Assembly (NCBI GenBank): GCA_015065395.1
Contig: SVQJ01000071.1
Span: 1 to 8,312, forward strand
Source: Oscillospiraceae bacterium
GTDB lineage: Bacteria; Bacillota; Clostridia; Oscillospirales; CAG-272
Reading direction: 5' to 3'
DNA length: 8,312 bases
Of this stretch, positions 1-6,202 are shown one piece after another (positions within the stretch are counted from its first letter, which is position 1; every line of letters starts with the position of its first letter). The notes beneath the pieces were generated by a model that worked only from the letters and a program-made list of their open reading frames with translations, made no database searches and was not told the origin of the DNA. Made by a program: the position numbers and the translations under genes.

Positions 1-126
1 CTGGAAAAACAGGGGGCTCTTATGGCTTTTGTGAATTATAATATCAGTCTATTTAATCGGCAGAGTTTGTTTTTTGTGACGCTTTGCTATGACTTTTCTG
101 CGTTCTGCGCCTTTTTCGACAGTCTG
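1..126. other. Left-edge stretch without a recognisable gene
   Basis: No gene can be supported here. On the plus strand frame 1 is open from the edge to a TAA at 160-162, and frame 3 is open to a TAA at 39-41. Either could be the tail of a gene lying to the left, but neither translation resembles a family I know, and the frame 1 reading runs into the first hairpin of the repeat that follows. A 62-codon minus-strand frame (49-237) also lies mostly inside that repeat. The T-rich segment 67-120 may be a further part of the repeat, because it leads directly into it, but the other copies in this window do not show it. Confidence 0.4.
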
Positions 127-344
127 ACAGGTTCTTTCCTTAAACGGAAAGAACCTGTGTAACTTAAAAAAGCAAAAGAAGGCTAAAGGGCAAAATGCTC
201 CAAAAAAGAAGGTAGAACGAAAAATGAACACGCTCATTTTTTTCTTCTACCTTCTTTTTTGGTTATAGAACCTTTTGCCCTACAAGACCATGCCAAGTCC
301 GTTCATAAAGCTTTTTACAAAGCTTTTTCAAAAAAGCGACAGTT
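127..344 (+). repeat. Structured intergenic repeat, copy A (full length)
   Basis: Three modules are visible. First, a perfect 13-bp hairpin (127-139 with 146-158, loop TTAAAC). Second, a nested structure: an outer 9-bp stem AGGGCAAAA/TTTTGCCCT (187-195 with 273-281) encloses an 18-bp perfect inner stem (200-217 with 245-262) that continues, with imperfections, to a tip ATGA-ACACGC-TCAT. Third, a tail from CATAAAG (304) to GCGACAGTT (344), in which AAAGCTTT (307-314) pairs with AAAGCTTT (319-326) and is followed by T residues. Copy C (6203-6408) has the same modules in the same order, with identical spacing from TTTTGCC to CATAAAG (31 nt) and the same 41-nt tail. It ends 7 nt before the PAP2 stop codon. 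It may be a non-autonomous mobile or RNA-coding repeat, or a terminator module; the family is not one I can name. Confidence 0.75.
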
Positions 345-351
345 CATCCCA

Positions 352-963
352 TCAATAGACCAAGGCCACCAGAATGAAAAAAGCAAGAACGGGTATCAGT
401 GCACCGATTAAAAACTGCAACACCGTGTGCCGCTTCATATAAAGACTTGCCCAAAGCGCACCGAAAAACAGCGCTCCTCCTGCCCACAGGAAAGCAGAGC
501 CGCCAAAGTATGCGAGTGCAGCCACGGGGCCTGCTATACCGCAGGCATGACCGCTCGCCTTAAAGCCAACGAGCTTGTTGACGATAAGAAGCACCGCTCC
601 CGACATCAGGTATGTGAAGAACAGCGTGAAAATGGCTCTGCTATCCGTGAATGCAAATGCATAAACAGCGCCGAGAACATAGCCCGCATTACACATAACA
701 AATGCAAGTGCTCTCTGACCGTCTCTACCCCTGTCCCTGAAAGGGGGCAAAAAGCGCTGGAGTGGATAAGCTGTTACGGGAAGCAAGCAAATAAAGGCCA
801 GCGCGGCAATATAGTCCCAAGTGCTCACGGACAGATCCTTTTTGAAAAAAAGGACAGTGAAAAGAATTGCCGCCATTACCGGCGCAATGGTTATGACCCT
901 TACGGCTTTTGCAATGATCCATACCGATCTTTTTTCAGACGCAATAGTTTTTGCTGTGTTCAT
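352..963 (-). CDS. PAP2-superfamily integral membrane protein (divergent active site)
   Basis: A 203-residue protein that is almost entirely hydrophobic, with about six or seven membrane segments (roughly residues 23-40, 49-68, 86-104, 109-127, 141-158, 160-175 and 182-201). It has an SGHA motif at 137-140, matching the second PAP2 phosphatase motif (PSGH), and KRHTVLQFLIGALI at 177-190, matching the third motif with its nucleophilic histidine (H179). The usual aspartate is replaced by Gln. The first motif (KX6RP) is only hinted at by RDRGRDGQRA (76-85). The family removes phosphate from lipid phosphates such as phosphatidate or undecaprenyl pyrophosphate; the substrate here is unknown and activity is uncertain. 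Start choice: the minus strand carries AAGGTGG (969-975) just before the ATG at 963. It is divergent from the XRE gene at 1271 and shares a 307-bp control region with it. Confidence 0.72.
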   Translation of the reverse strand: MNTAKTIASEKRSVWIIAKAVRVITIAPVMAAILFTVLFFKKDLSVSTWDYIAALAFICLLPVTAYPLQRFLPPFRDRGRDGQRALAFVMCNAGYVLGAVYAFAFTDSRAIFTLFFTYLMSGAVLLIVNKLVGFKASGHACGIAGPVAALAYFGGSAFLWAGGALFFGALWASLYMKRHTVLQFLIGALIPVLAFFILVALVY

Positions 964-985
964 TTTGCCACCTTACTTTTTCCTG

Positions 986-1004
986 CTTTGTGCATAGCAC
1001 AAAG
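986..1004. promoter_or_regulatory. 19-bp palindrome in the PAP2 leader
   Basis: CTTTGTGC and GCACAAAG are perfect 8-bp arms around an ATA centre. The site lies 22 bp upstream of the PAP2 start codon and about 11 bp from its ribosome binding site. It could be an operator or, in RNA, a hairpin able to influence initiation. No regulator can be assigned. Confidence 0.45.
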
Positions 1005-1070
1005 TGCGTGATAAACAACCGAAATTCAAATGCTTTGCACGCATCCCAAAAGCGGTGTTCCCGTGTACTT

Positions 1071-1099
1071 ACCCTATCACAGTTTTCCCCAAATGTCAC
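1071..1099 (-). promoter_or_regulatory. Possible promoter of the PAP2 gene
   Basis: Read on the minus strand: GTGACA (1099-1094), a 17-nt spacer, then TAGGGT (1076-1071) preceded by TGA, which gives an extended -10 element. The -10 hexamer is a poor match, so this is tentative. The position would give a leader of about 100 nt that includes the 986-1004 palindrome. Confidence 0.35.
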
Positions 1100-1140
1100 C
1101 CTACTTAATCCAAGCGCAGGTAGAAAACGTATTTTTCATC

Positions 1141-1191
1141 GGTAGAGTTTCAAAAATACCGCTCTACTGACAGTAGAGTTCCTTTTGAAAC
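1141..1191. promoter_or_regulatory. Nested inverted repeats upstream of the XRE promoter (candidate operator)
   Basis: GTTTCAAAA (1147-1155) and TTTTGAAAC (1183-1191) are perfect 9-bp outer arms. Between them lies a perfect palindrome, CTCTACTGACAGTAGAG (1162-1178). The hexamer GTAGAG occurs at 1142-1147 and 1173-1178, and inverted at 1162-1167; a related GGTAGA is at 1119-1124. The cluster ends 22 bp before the -35 box of the XRE gene, in the region shared with the divergent PAP2 gene. This fits a multi-site operator, plausibly for the XRE protein itself, but the sequence cannot show which protein binds. A transcribed hairpin is also possible. Confidence 0.5.
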
Positions 1192-1213
1192 AAGGGAAAT
1201 TCAGCCTTTTTTA

Positions 1214-1242
1214 TTGACACGAAGATTTAGGCATGATAAAAT
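1214..1242 (+). promoter_or_regulatory. Sigma-A-type promoter of the XRE gene
   Basis: Consensus TTGACA (1214-1219), a 17-nt spacer and TAAAAT (1237-1242), with TGA immediately before the -10 hexamer (extended -10). It lies 28 nt before the ATG at 1271. The TTG of the -35 box happens to be in frame with the gene, which would mislead a longest-frame start call. Confidence 0.85.
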
Positions 1243-1270
1243 GTTTTTACAAGACAGAAAGGAGATCGGT

Positions 1271-1882
1271 ATGGACGAGCTGAAAAGAATCATCGCAAAG
1301 AATATTGCTGACCTTCGCCGCGGAGCCGGTCTCACCCAGCTTGAGCTTGCCGAAAAGCTGAATTATTCCGACAAGGCTGTCTCAAAATGGGAATCGGGAT
1401 CATCCGTTCCGGACGTGGGAGTGCTTTTTGAAATATCAAAGCTTTTCGGTGTCACGGTTGACTATCTTCTTTCCGAGGACCACAAGATCCCCGTGAAGGC
1501 CATGGTCCGCGGTACGATAAAAAGCCGAATGCATCTAATCATCACCCTGCTTTCCGTGTGCCTCGTATGGCTTTTGGCAACGGTTGTCTTTGTTATCATA
1601 AAGATCCTCCAGATTTGGGACGACAGCTGGCTCTTGTTTGTATGGGCGATCCCCGTAAGCTGTGTTGTTCTGATCGTATTCAACTCCCTGTGGTCAAAGC
1701 CGCGGTACAATTACATCTATATCTCCATTCTCATGTGGTCGCTGCTCGCAAGCATCTATCTTGCGTTGCTTTCCAAAAATATATGGTTGGTGTTCGTTAT
1801 CGGCATTCCCGGCCAGATAATCATTGCCCTCTGGTCCGGCATGAAAAAGGACAGCAAATCCAAAGAGCAAAAGATGCCGTAA
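1271..1882 (+). CDS. XRE-family regulator with C-terminal membrane domain
   Basis: A 203-residue protein. Residues 5-66 form a Cro/C1-type helix-turn-helix (LTQLELAEKLNYSDKAVSKW, then the typical GSSVPDVGVLFEISKLFGVTVDYLL). The rest has four hydrophobic segments (about 87-110, 119-140, 147-167 and 170-188) and a short basic tail. The plan is a DNA-binding domain tethered to the cytoplasmic membrane, an arrangement common in Clostridia; what the membrane part senses is unknown. The ATG at 1271 is chosen because AAAGGAG (1258-1264) sits 6 nt upstream and a full promoter lies at 1214-1242; the in-frame TTG at 1214 is part of the -35 box. It is divergent from the PAP2 gene, which is a plausible target, with a candidate operator between them. 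The last codons overlap the outer stem of repeat copy B. Confidence 0.88.
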   Translation: MDELKRIIAKNIADLRRGAGLTQLELAEKLNYSDKAVSKWESGSSVPDVGVLFEISKLFGVTVDYLLSEDHKIPVKAMVRGTIKSRMHLIITLLSVCLVWLLATVVFVIIKILQIWDDSWLLFVWAIPVSCVVLIVFNSLWSKPRYNYIYISILMWSLLASIYLALLSKNIWLVFVIGIPGQIIIALWSGMKKDSKSKEQKMP

Positions 1883-1954
1883 TCTAAAAAGAAGAGTGAA
1901 CCCCAAATGAGCAAGCTCATTTGGGGTTCACTCTTCTTTTTAGGACCTTTTGCC
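1867..1954 (+). repeat. Structured intergenic repeat, copy B (core only)
   Basis: Contains only the nested core seen in copies A and C. An outer 7-bp stem GCAAAAG/CTTTTGC (1867-1873 with 1947-1953) surrounds a perfect inner hairpin (1884-1943) whose tip is ATGAGC-AA-GCTCAT. The right side ends in CCTTTTGCC, as in all three copies, and the distance across the core (82 nt) equals that in copy C. The first hairpin and the CATAAAG tail are absent. The left outer arm lies inside the last codons of the XRE gene. Confidence 0.65.
1884..1943. terminator. Bidirectional terminator hairpin between XRE and hpf
   Basis: The two 29-nt arms (1884-1912 and 1915-1943) are exactly complementary; in RNA this is about 28 bp closed by a CAAG tetraloop. 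Each arm's 3' side contains a run of five T residues (CTTCTTTTTAG), so either strand yields a stem with a U-rich end. It lies 1 nt after the XRE stop and 50 nt after the hpf stop on the other strand, as expected for a shared terminator of convergent genes. It is also the inner hairpin of repeat copy B. Confidence 0.75.
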
Positions 1955-1968
1955 TTTCTTGGATTTTT

Positions 1969-1988
1969 AAGAGAGTATCCTCTCTTTT
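1969..1988 (+). terminator. Possible second, weak terminator
   Basis: AAGAGAG (1969-1975) and CTCTCTT (1980-1986) form a 7-bp stem with a TATC loop, followed by T-rich sequence on the plus strand and ending next to the hpf stop codon. It would back up the stronger hairpin at 1884-1943. On the minus strand the following bases are A-rich. Confidence 0.3.
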
Positions 1989-1993
1989 CTGTT

Positions 1994-2509
1994 TTATTCG
2001 GGGATAATAAGTCCGTAATCTCCTGCGCGGCGCTTATATACTACACAAGTTTCTTCAGATTCTACATCTACGAAAACAAAGAACTCGTGACCTAACTGAT
2101 TCATTTGCAGGATCGCCTCTTCGGCAGTCATAGGCTTGACCTTGAAGGTTTTTGTTCTGATCTCGAACTCATCCTCCTCGGCAAGAGCTCCGTCATACTC
2201 GGGAATGCGGATGCTGTCGCGCAGCTTTTTGGTCAGACGGGTCTTGTTCTTTCTCATCTGACGCTCAATGGTGTACATACAACAATCGAGAGCATTCATG
2301 AAGGTGGAGCTTTCCTCTTCGCTGCGGAAAAGGAAGGAACCCTGCTGGATAGTCACCTCAACACGCTCGGATTCACGCACCCTTGAGAGCTTAACGGTTG
2401 CCGCCGCCTCACCGGGGAAAAACTTATCAAACTTTGCAAGCTTTTTTGAAATATGCGCTTCCAGAGCCTCGTCCACATTGATCTTTCTTGCGTTAATGGT
2501 GATTTTCAT
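1994..2509 (-). CDS. hpf: Ribosome hibernation promoting factor, long form
   Basis: A 171-residue protein of the long HPF class (YvyD-like). Residues 1-98 are the S30AE/YfiA domain, which binds the decoding centre of the 30S subunit, beginning MKITINARKINVDEALEAHI. A charged linker (about 100-118) leads to the C-terminal dimerisation domain, about 119-170, with the characteristic KTFKVKPMTAEEAILQMNQLGHEFFVF and ending VVYKRRAGDYGLIIP. Long HPF joins two 70S ribosomes into an inactive 100S dimer during slow growth. Start choice: the ATG at 2509 follows AAAGGTGGG (2516-2524) with good spacing, and the family starts here; an in-frame ATG at 2539 would add ten unrelated residues and swallow the ribosome binding site. 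It is a single gene with its own promoter, convergent with the XRE gene. Confidence 0.95.
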   Translation of the reverse strand: MKITINARKINVDEALEAHISKKLAKFDKFFPGEAAATVKLSRVRESERVEVTIQQGSFLFRSEEESSTFMNALDCCMYTIERQMRKNKTRLTKKLRDSIRIPEYDGALAEEDEFEIRTKTFKVKPMTAEEAILQMNQLGHEFFVFVDVESEETCVVYKRRAGDYGLIIPE

Positions 2510-2581
2510 AAGTGTCCCACCTTTGTATAGAATTTGCAAAGGCTCGCAAAGGCTTTCCTTTACCCCGCCTTTTGCACTATC

Positions 2582-2610
2582 ATTATATCATACTTTTTCC
2601 TCCGTGTCTA
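2582..2610 (-). promoter_or_regulatory. Sigma-A-type promoter of hpf
   Basis: On the minus strand: TAGACA (2610-2605), a 17-nt spacer, then the perfect hexamer TATAAT (2587-2582) preceded by TGA (extended -10). It predicts a leader of about 65 nt that contains a tandem GCAAAGGCT repeat (2536-2544 and 2546-2554). I see no alternative stress-sigma promoter. Confidence 0.8.
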
Positions 2611-2688
2611 CATTTTTTGTAAAATATGAATAAAAAGTTTAATTTTCAGAAAAATAATTTGTAAATTTATCCCGATTATTTAATCATA

Positions 2689-2717
2689 TTGACTTTTGGT
2701 CAGTACAGAGGTATCAT
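2689..2717 (+). promoter_or_regulatory. Sigma-A-type promoter of cca
   Basis: TTGACT (2689-2694), a 17-nt spacer and TATCAT (2712-2717). The upstream 70 bp are strongly AT-rich and lie between this promoter and the divergent hpf promoter. The predicted transcript begins about 27 nt before the ATG at 2751. This promoter lacks the TGA before the -10 box seen at others in the window. Confidence 0.75.
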
Positions 2718-2750
2718 ATTATTATATTATTTTTATCCGCCGAGGATTTG

Positions 2751-4172
2751 ATGAAGGGAGGAATCGGGCTGTCCCGAAAAACAGATATGGAAAAGCTCAT
2801 AAAGGATTCTGAATTTCTGAGAAAAGCTATCCCCGATGATATCCTCCTTATTCTTTCGCGCCTTGAGGCTGCAGGTATCGGCGCATATATCGTGGGCGGC
2901 GCAGTGAGAGATATTCTGATGGGAAATACCCCTGAGGATTTCGATATCGCTGCAGAGACCGAGCCGAGCACGCTCACTTCGGTTTTCAGCGACAGAAAGA
3001 CCGTAGACGTCGGTATTCGCTTCGGAACTCTTACCGTGGATACGGGAAAGCGGCTGACAGAGATCACCTGTTGCCGAAGAGAGAGCTCATACCCTGACAT
3101 CCGCCATCCGGACAGCGTTGAATACACAATGGATATCGTCGCAGATCTGGCAAGAAGAGATTTTACGGTTAATGCCGTTGCAATGGACTGCCGCGGTAAA
3201 ATATATGACCCTTTCGGCGGTATCCGTGATATAGAGCAAAGAATATTGCGAGCCGTGGGAGAGCCCTCCGCCCGCTTTAAGGAGGATGCTTTGCGCATAC
3301 TCAGGGGTATACGCTTTTCCTCAACTCTCGGCTTCAGAATCGAAAGCGGAACCAAAAGCGCGATCCATTGCTGCCGTCCTCTGCTTACCTGTGTCTCCGA
3401 GGAGCGGATGTTCTGCGAACTGTGCAAGCTTCTTTGCGGTGACAACGTGCGAGACGTGCTCACGGAGTACAGCGACGAAATATGCACCTTGATCCCGGAG
3501 CTCAGGCCCACTATCGGCTTTTGCCAGAATAATCCTCACCATATATACACGGTATACGATCACATAGCGCTTTCCGTTTCCCTTTGCAAAAAGGACGTTG
3601 TCCTTCGCCTTGCCATGCTCTTTCATGACATTGCAAAGCCTGCTGCCTACAGCACAGACAATGAGGGAATAGGCCATTTTAAGGGCCACCCCCATCTTTC
3701 GGCAGTCATGGCAGGTAATATTCTGAAAAGGCTCAAGGCAGACGGTGACACCGTAAAAAAAGTGTGTTTTCTCGTAGAGCATCACGACATCCGCCCCTCT
3801 GCAACAAGAAAAAGCTTGCATAAATATCTGAGAAAGGTGGGTTTTAGAGGTGCATACGATCTTTTGTACATACGCAGAGCAGATCTTGGCGCCCAATCAC
3901 CCGATTTTCACTATCTTTTTGAATATTTGGATGAAAGCGAAAGAATAATCAAAGATCTCGAAAAAGAGGGAGCCTGCATAAGCCTTGATACCCTAGCTGT
4001 CAACGGCAGGGACCTTATAAATATGGGCTTTGAACGCGGCCCCGATATCGGACGTGCCCTGGATATGCTTCTTTCGGCCGTTGTACGGGAGGAAGCAGAG
4101 AACCGACGGGATGTGCTCCTTCGCAAGGCCGAAAAAATCAAAAAAAGCTTTAACGATTCATTCATTTCTTGA
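2751..4172 (+). CDS. cca: CCA tRNA nucleotidyltransferase with HD domain
   Basis: A 473-residue class II tRNA nucleotidyltransferase, which adds or repairs the 3'-CCA end of tRNA from CTP and ATP. The head domain shows GGAVRD (49-54), the catalytic DFD (63-65), RRDFTVNA (135-142) and KEDALRILR (177-185). A CCA-specific RNA-binding region and an HD domain follow (H271, HD at 292-293, HHD at 344-346), and the C-terminal motif NGRDLINMGFERGPDIG is near residues 418-434. Fusion to HD is common in bacterial enzymes and suggests metal-dependent phosphohydrolase activity. It is most likely a full CCA-adding enzyme, but a CC-only enzyme cannot be excluded by eye. Start: the ATG at 2751 has GAGGA upstream (2742-2746); TTG at 2748, ATG at 2787 and CTG at 2769 are alternatives. 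Homology begins only after about residue 14. Confidence 0.93.
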   Translation: MKGGIGLSRKTDMEKLIKDSEFLRKAIPDDILLILSRLEAAGIGAYIVGGAVRDILMGNTPEDFDIAAETEPSTLTSVFSDRKTVDVGIRFGTLTVDTGKRLTEITCCRRESSYPDIRHPDSVEYTMDIVADLARRDFTVNAVAMDCRGKIYDPFGGIRDIEQRILRAVGEPSARFKEDALRILRGIRFSSTLGFRIESGTKSAIHCCRPLLTCVSEERMFCELCKLLCGDNVRDVLTEYSDEICTLIPELRPTIGFCQNNPHHIYTVYDHIALSVSLCKKDVVLRLAMLFHDIAKPAAYSTDNEGIGHFKGHPHLSAVMAGNILKRLKADGDTVKKVCFLVEHHDIRPSATRKSLHKYLRKVGFRGAYDLLYIRRADLGAQSPDFHYLFEYLDESERIIKDLEKEGACISLDTLAVNGRDLINMGFERGPDIGRALDMLLSAVVREEAENRRDVLLRKAEKIKKSFNDSFIS

Positions 4173-4197
4173 CATATTTTCTTTGAAATGATAAAAT
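4169..4197 (+). promoter_or_regulatory. Sigma-A-type promoter of the amidase gene
   Basis: Perfect TTGACA (4169-4174), a 17-nt spacer and TAAAAT (4192-4197) with TGA before it (extended -10). The -35 box contains the cca stop codon TGA (4170-4172), so the two genes are packed with no spacer, yet the amidase should be transcribed independently. Confidence 0.85.
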
Positions 4198-4228
4198 TAG
4201 CCCATAAAATGACGGAGATCTGACCCAG

Positions 4229-6157
4229 ATGAAAAAAATCTTATCAATCGTTATATGTGCATCTCTCCTTTTGGGAATGCTTTGCGCTTTTACCACAGGC
4301 TCTCTTGCTGCCTTTGAAGGTGATGATAAAATAGTTATCGTACTTGACCCGGGCCACGGCGGCGGCAACGTAGGAACTGCCGCAAGAGGTGTAGGTGAAA
4401 AGACATATACGCTGAAGCTTGCCCGACTGCTCAGAGACGAGCTTCTGGCAAACGGAAATTTCACGGTATATATGACCCGCGACGGCGACTACGATCTTGA
4501 TCTTTACAGAAGAGCTGAGATCGCAAACGAATACGATGCAGATATCCTCATAAGCCTGCATTTTGACGGAAATCCCGTTGCTTCCCTTAACGGAGTTACC
4601 ACATTCACCTCCGTTATAGATGAATATGCAACAACTGAGCTTTCAGCTTCCATAGCCGCAAAGCTCTCCGCCGCCACGGGACTGAAAAACAACGGCGTTG
4701 TGAGAAGGAACGATACGGAAGGATATTATTGGAACTATAAAAAGCAGTGGGACTGCAAGGATTCCTCCCTTGGTACCCTTTCCGACTACTATACGATCCC
4801 TACCTGGTGCACAAAATTCGGCATCCCCTCGATCATTGTGGAGCACGGTTTTTTCTCAAACGCAGGTGATGTGAACATCATTTTTGCCGAAGGTACTCTC
4901 GAAAAGATGGCAAAGGCAGAGGCTGAAGCTATCATAAGCTATTTCACCAACCATCAGCACGTTTATTCTTCCGCTCGAGAGGACTACCCCTCCAACTGTA
5001 TGTACACAGGCAAAAAAAGTGAGCACTGCTCGATCTGCCGCCACAGGAGAGGGATCACCCCCCTCGCTCCGGCCCCCGACAACCACTACTGGGTGGTGAC
5101 GAGCCAGAACAAATCCTCCTGCGGAGTTGACGGAAAAACGGTCTACGAATGCAGAATAACCCGAAGCCTTGAGGAAAAGGGGTGGACAGGAGAGATACAT
5201 ACAAAGACTACCGTTGTTCCTGCACCTTCTCAGCATAATTTCGTTGTTTCGGATGAAAAAGCCGTCACCCATACGAAAGACGGCTACAAGCAATATACCT
5301 GCACAAACTGCAGCTTCAGCTTCCGTGATATATATAAGGCGGAAGGCCACAGCTACTCCCTCACAGCCGACGCGGATCCTGACTGCACAAATAAAGGGTA
5401 TCGCACTTATAAATGCTCTGTCTGCAACCATGAATATACCGAAGAATCCGCCCCTCTGGGCCACTCCCTTCCTAATGGGAGCACCGCAGAGCCAACCTGC
5501 ACACAGGATGGCTACACTAAGGGAAACTGCACGCGTTGCAACGAGGAACTAAACGAAACGACTCCCGCCCTCGGGCACAGCTTTGAGACCGTTTCAAAGC
5601 TCCACCCCACCTGCACAGAGGAAGGAAGGGAAACTCTGCGATGCTCCAGATGCCTTGCAGAGGAAACGAAGAACACCCCCGAAGCAGGACATACATACGA
5701 AAGCTCCTCCTCTCCTGCCCTTTGCGAAAAGGACGGCCTGCGTACCTACACCTGCTCTGTTTGCTCTCACAGCTACAGTGAATCTATCCCAAAAACAGGG
5801 CATCAAAAAAGCGAAAAAGGCTCCGTCTCCAAAAAGGCAACATTGTTCAAAGAGGGCGAAAAGGAATACGAATGCAAAAATGCCTGCGGGAAGCACTTTT
5901 CCGAAAAGATCCCTTCCCTTTTCGCTCAGCACAAAGCCATGATAGTGCCCCTCGCAGCAGGTTTTGGCATTGTGCTCCTCCTTGCATTTCTGACCGTTGT
6001 ACTGCTCTTGAAGAAAAAGAAAAAAGCTCCCTTGCCCATCATCGCCCCCGCAGAAGATGAAAAAATCCCCAAAGAGGACGATGAGCCCACATTACAGGAA
6101 GAAGAACAAACAGCAGAGTCAGGCAACGAAGTTAAAGAAGAAGAGCCTGTAAAATAG
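4229..6157 (+). CDS. N-acetylmuramoyl-L-alanine amidase with Cys-rich repeats and membrane anchor
   Basis: A 642-residue secreted protein. Residues 1-28 are a signal peptide. Residues 34-240 are an Amidase_3 domain, a zinc enzyme that cuts the bond between MurNAc and L-alanine in peptidoglycan. Its expected ligands are present: H43 in DPGHGG, E57, H111 in SLHFD, and catalytic E205 in VEHGF. Residues 242-564 hold about eight units of some 38-50 residues with the pattern C...C-x-x-C...GH; the clearest four are 373-523. A transmembrane helix at 570-594, then KKKKK, leaves an acidic cytoplasmic tail (600-642). The enzyme is therefore predicted to be anchored in the membrane with its catalytic domain outside. 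GGAG at 4214-4217 is 11 nt from the ATG, rather far. It has its own promoter and may act in wall remodelling, cell separation or spore formation; the sequence does not decide. Confidence 0.9.
   Translation: MKKILSIVICASLLLGMLCAFTTGSLAAFEGDDKIVIVLDPGHGGGNVGTAARGVGEKTYTLKLARLLRDELLANGNFTVYMTRDGDYDLDLYRRAEIANEYDADILISLHFDGNPVASLNGVTTFTSVIDEYATTELSASIAAKLSAATGLKNNGVVRRNDTEGYYWNYKKQWDCKDSSLGTLSDYYTIPTWCTKFGIPSIIVEHGFFSNAGDVNIIFAEGTLEKMAKAEAEAIISYFTNHQHVYSSAREDYPSNCMYTGKKSEHCSICRHRRGITPLAPAPDNHYWVVTSQNKSSCGVDGKTVYECRITRSLEEKGWTGEIHTKTTVVPAPSQHNFVVSDEKAVTHTKDGYKQYTCTNCSFSFRDIYKAEGHSYSLTADADPDCTNKGYRTYKCSVCNHEYTEESAPLGHSLPNGSTAEPTCTQDGYTKGNCTRCNEELNETTPALGHSFETVSKLHPTCTEEGRETLRCSRCLAEETKNTPEAGHTYESSSSPALCEKDGLRTYTCSVCSHSYSESIPKTGHQKSEKGSVSKKATLFKEGEKEYECKNACGKHFSEKIPSLFAQHKAMIVPLAAGFGIVLLLAFLTVVLLLKKKKKAPLPIIAPAEDEKIPKEDDEPTLQEEEQTAESGNEVKEEEPVK
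5345..5797 (+). repeat. Four clear cysteine-triad protein repeats in the amidase
   Basis: Units begin at Gly-His and run 37-38 residues: 373-410, 411-448, 449-486 and 487-523. Each contains one early Cys, a Gly about five residues later, and a C-x-x-C pair. More degenerate units lie on both sides (about 242-372 and 524-564). DNA identity between units is low, so these are old repeats kept at the protein level. Similar repeats occur in many clostridial surface proteins; a fold or ligand is not established from the sequence, although bound zinc or another metal is a reasonable guess. Confidence 0.75.
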
Positions 6158-6202
6158 AAAACACATTAAAATTTGGCTTTCTATATGATAAAAGGATTCC
6201 TC

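Noticed and set aside
49..237. 62-codon minus-strand frame
   Set aside because: Most of it lies inside repeat copy A, and its start falls in the inner hairpin; it is not supported as a gene.
427..1011. 194-codon open frame on the plus strand
   Set aside because: It is antisense to the PAP2 gene; the translation is rich in Cys, Arg and Lys and has no family character.
1214..1270. In-frame TTG extension adding 19 residues to the XRE protein
   Set aside because: The TTG is the first half of a consensus -35 box, the added codons cover the promoter and ribosome binding site, and the HTH domain fits the ATG at 1271.
2510..2539. Upstream ATG extending HPF by ten residues
   Set aside because: It would include the AAAGGTGGG ribosome binding site in the coding sequence, and the family begins at MKITIN.
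2690..2702. TGAC-N5-GTCA symmetry at the cca -35 box
   Set aside because: Four-base arms are too short to separate from chance in a promoter that itself contains TTGAC.
2714..3511. 265-codon open frame on the minus strand
   Set aside because: It is antisense to cca, Ser/Arg-rich, and overlaps the cca promoter and start.
5169..5552. 127-codon alternative frame within the amidase
   Set aside because: It is a shifted frame across the cysteine repeats, caused by their compositional bias.
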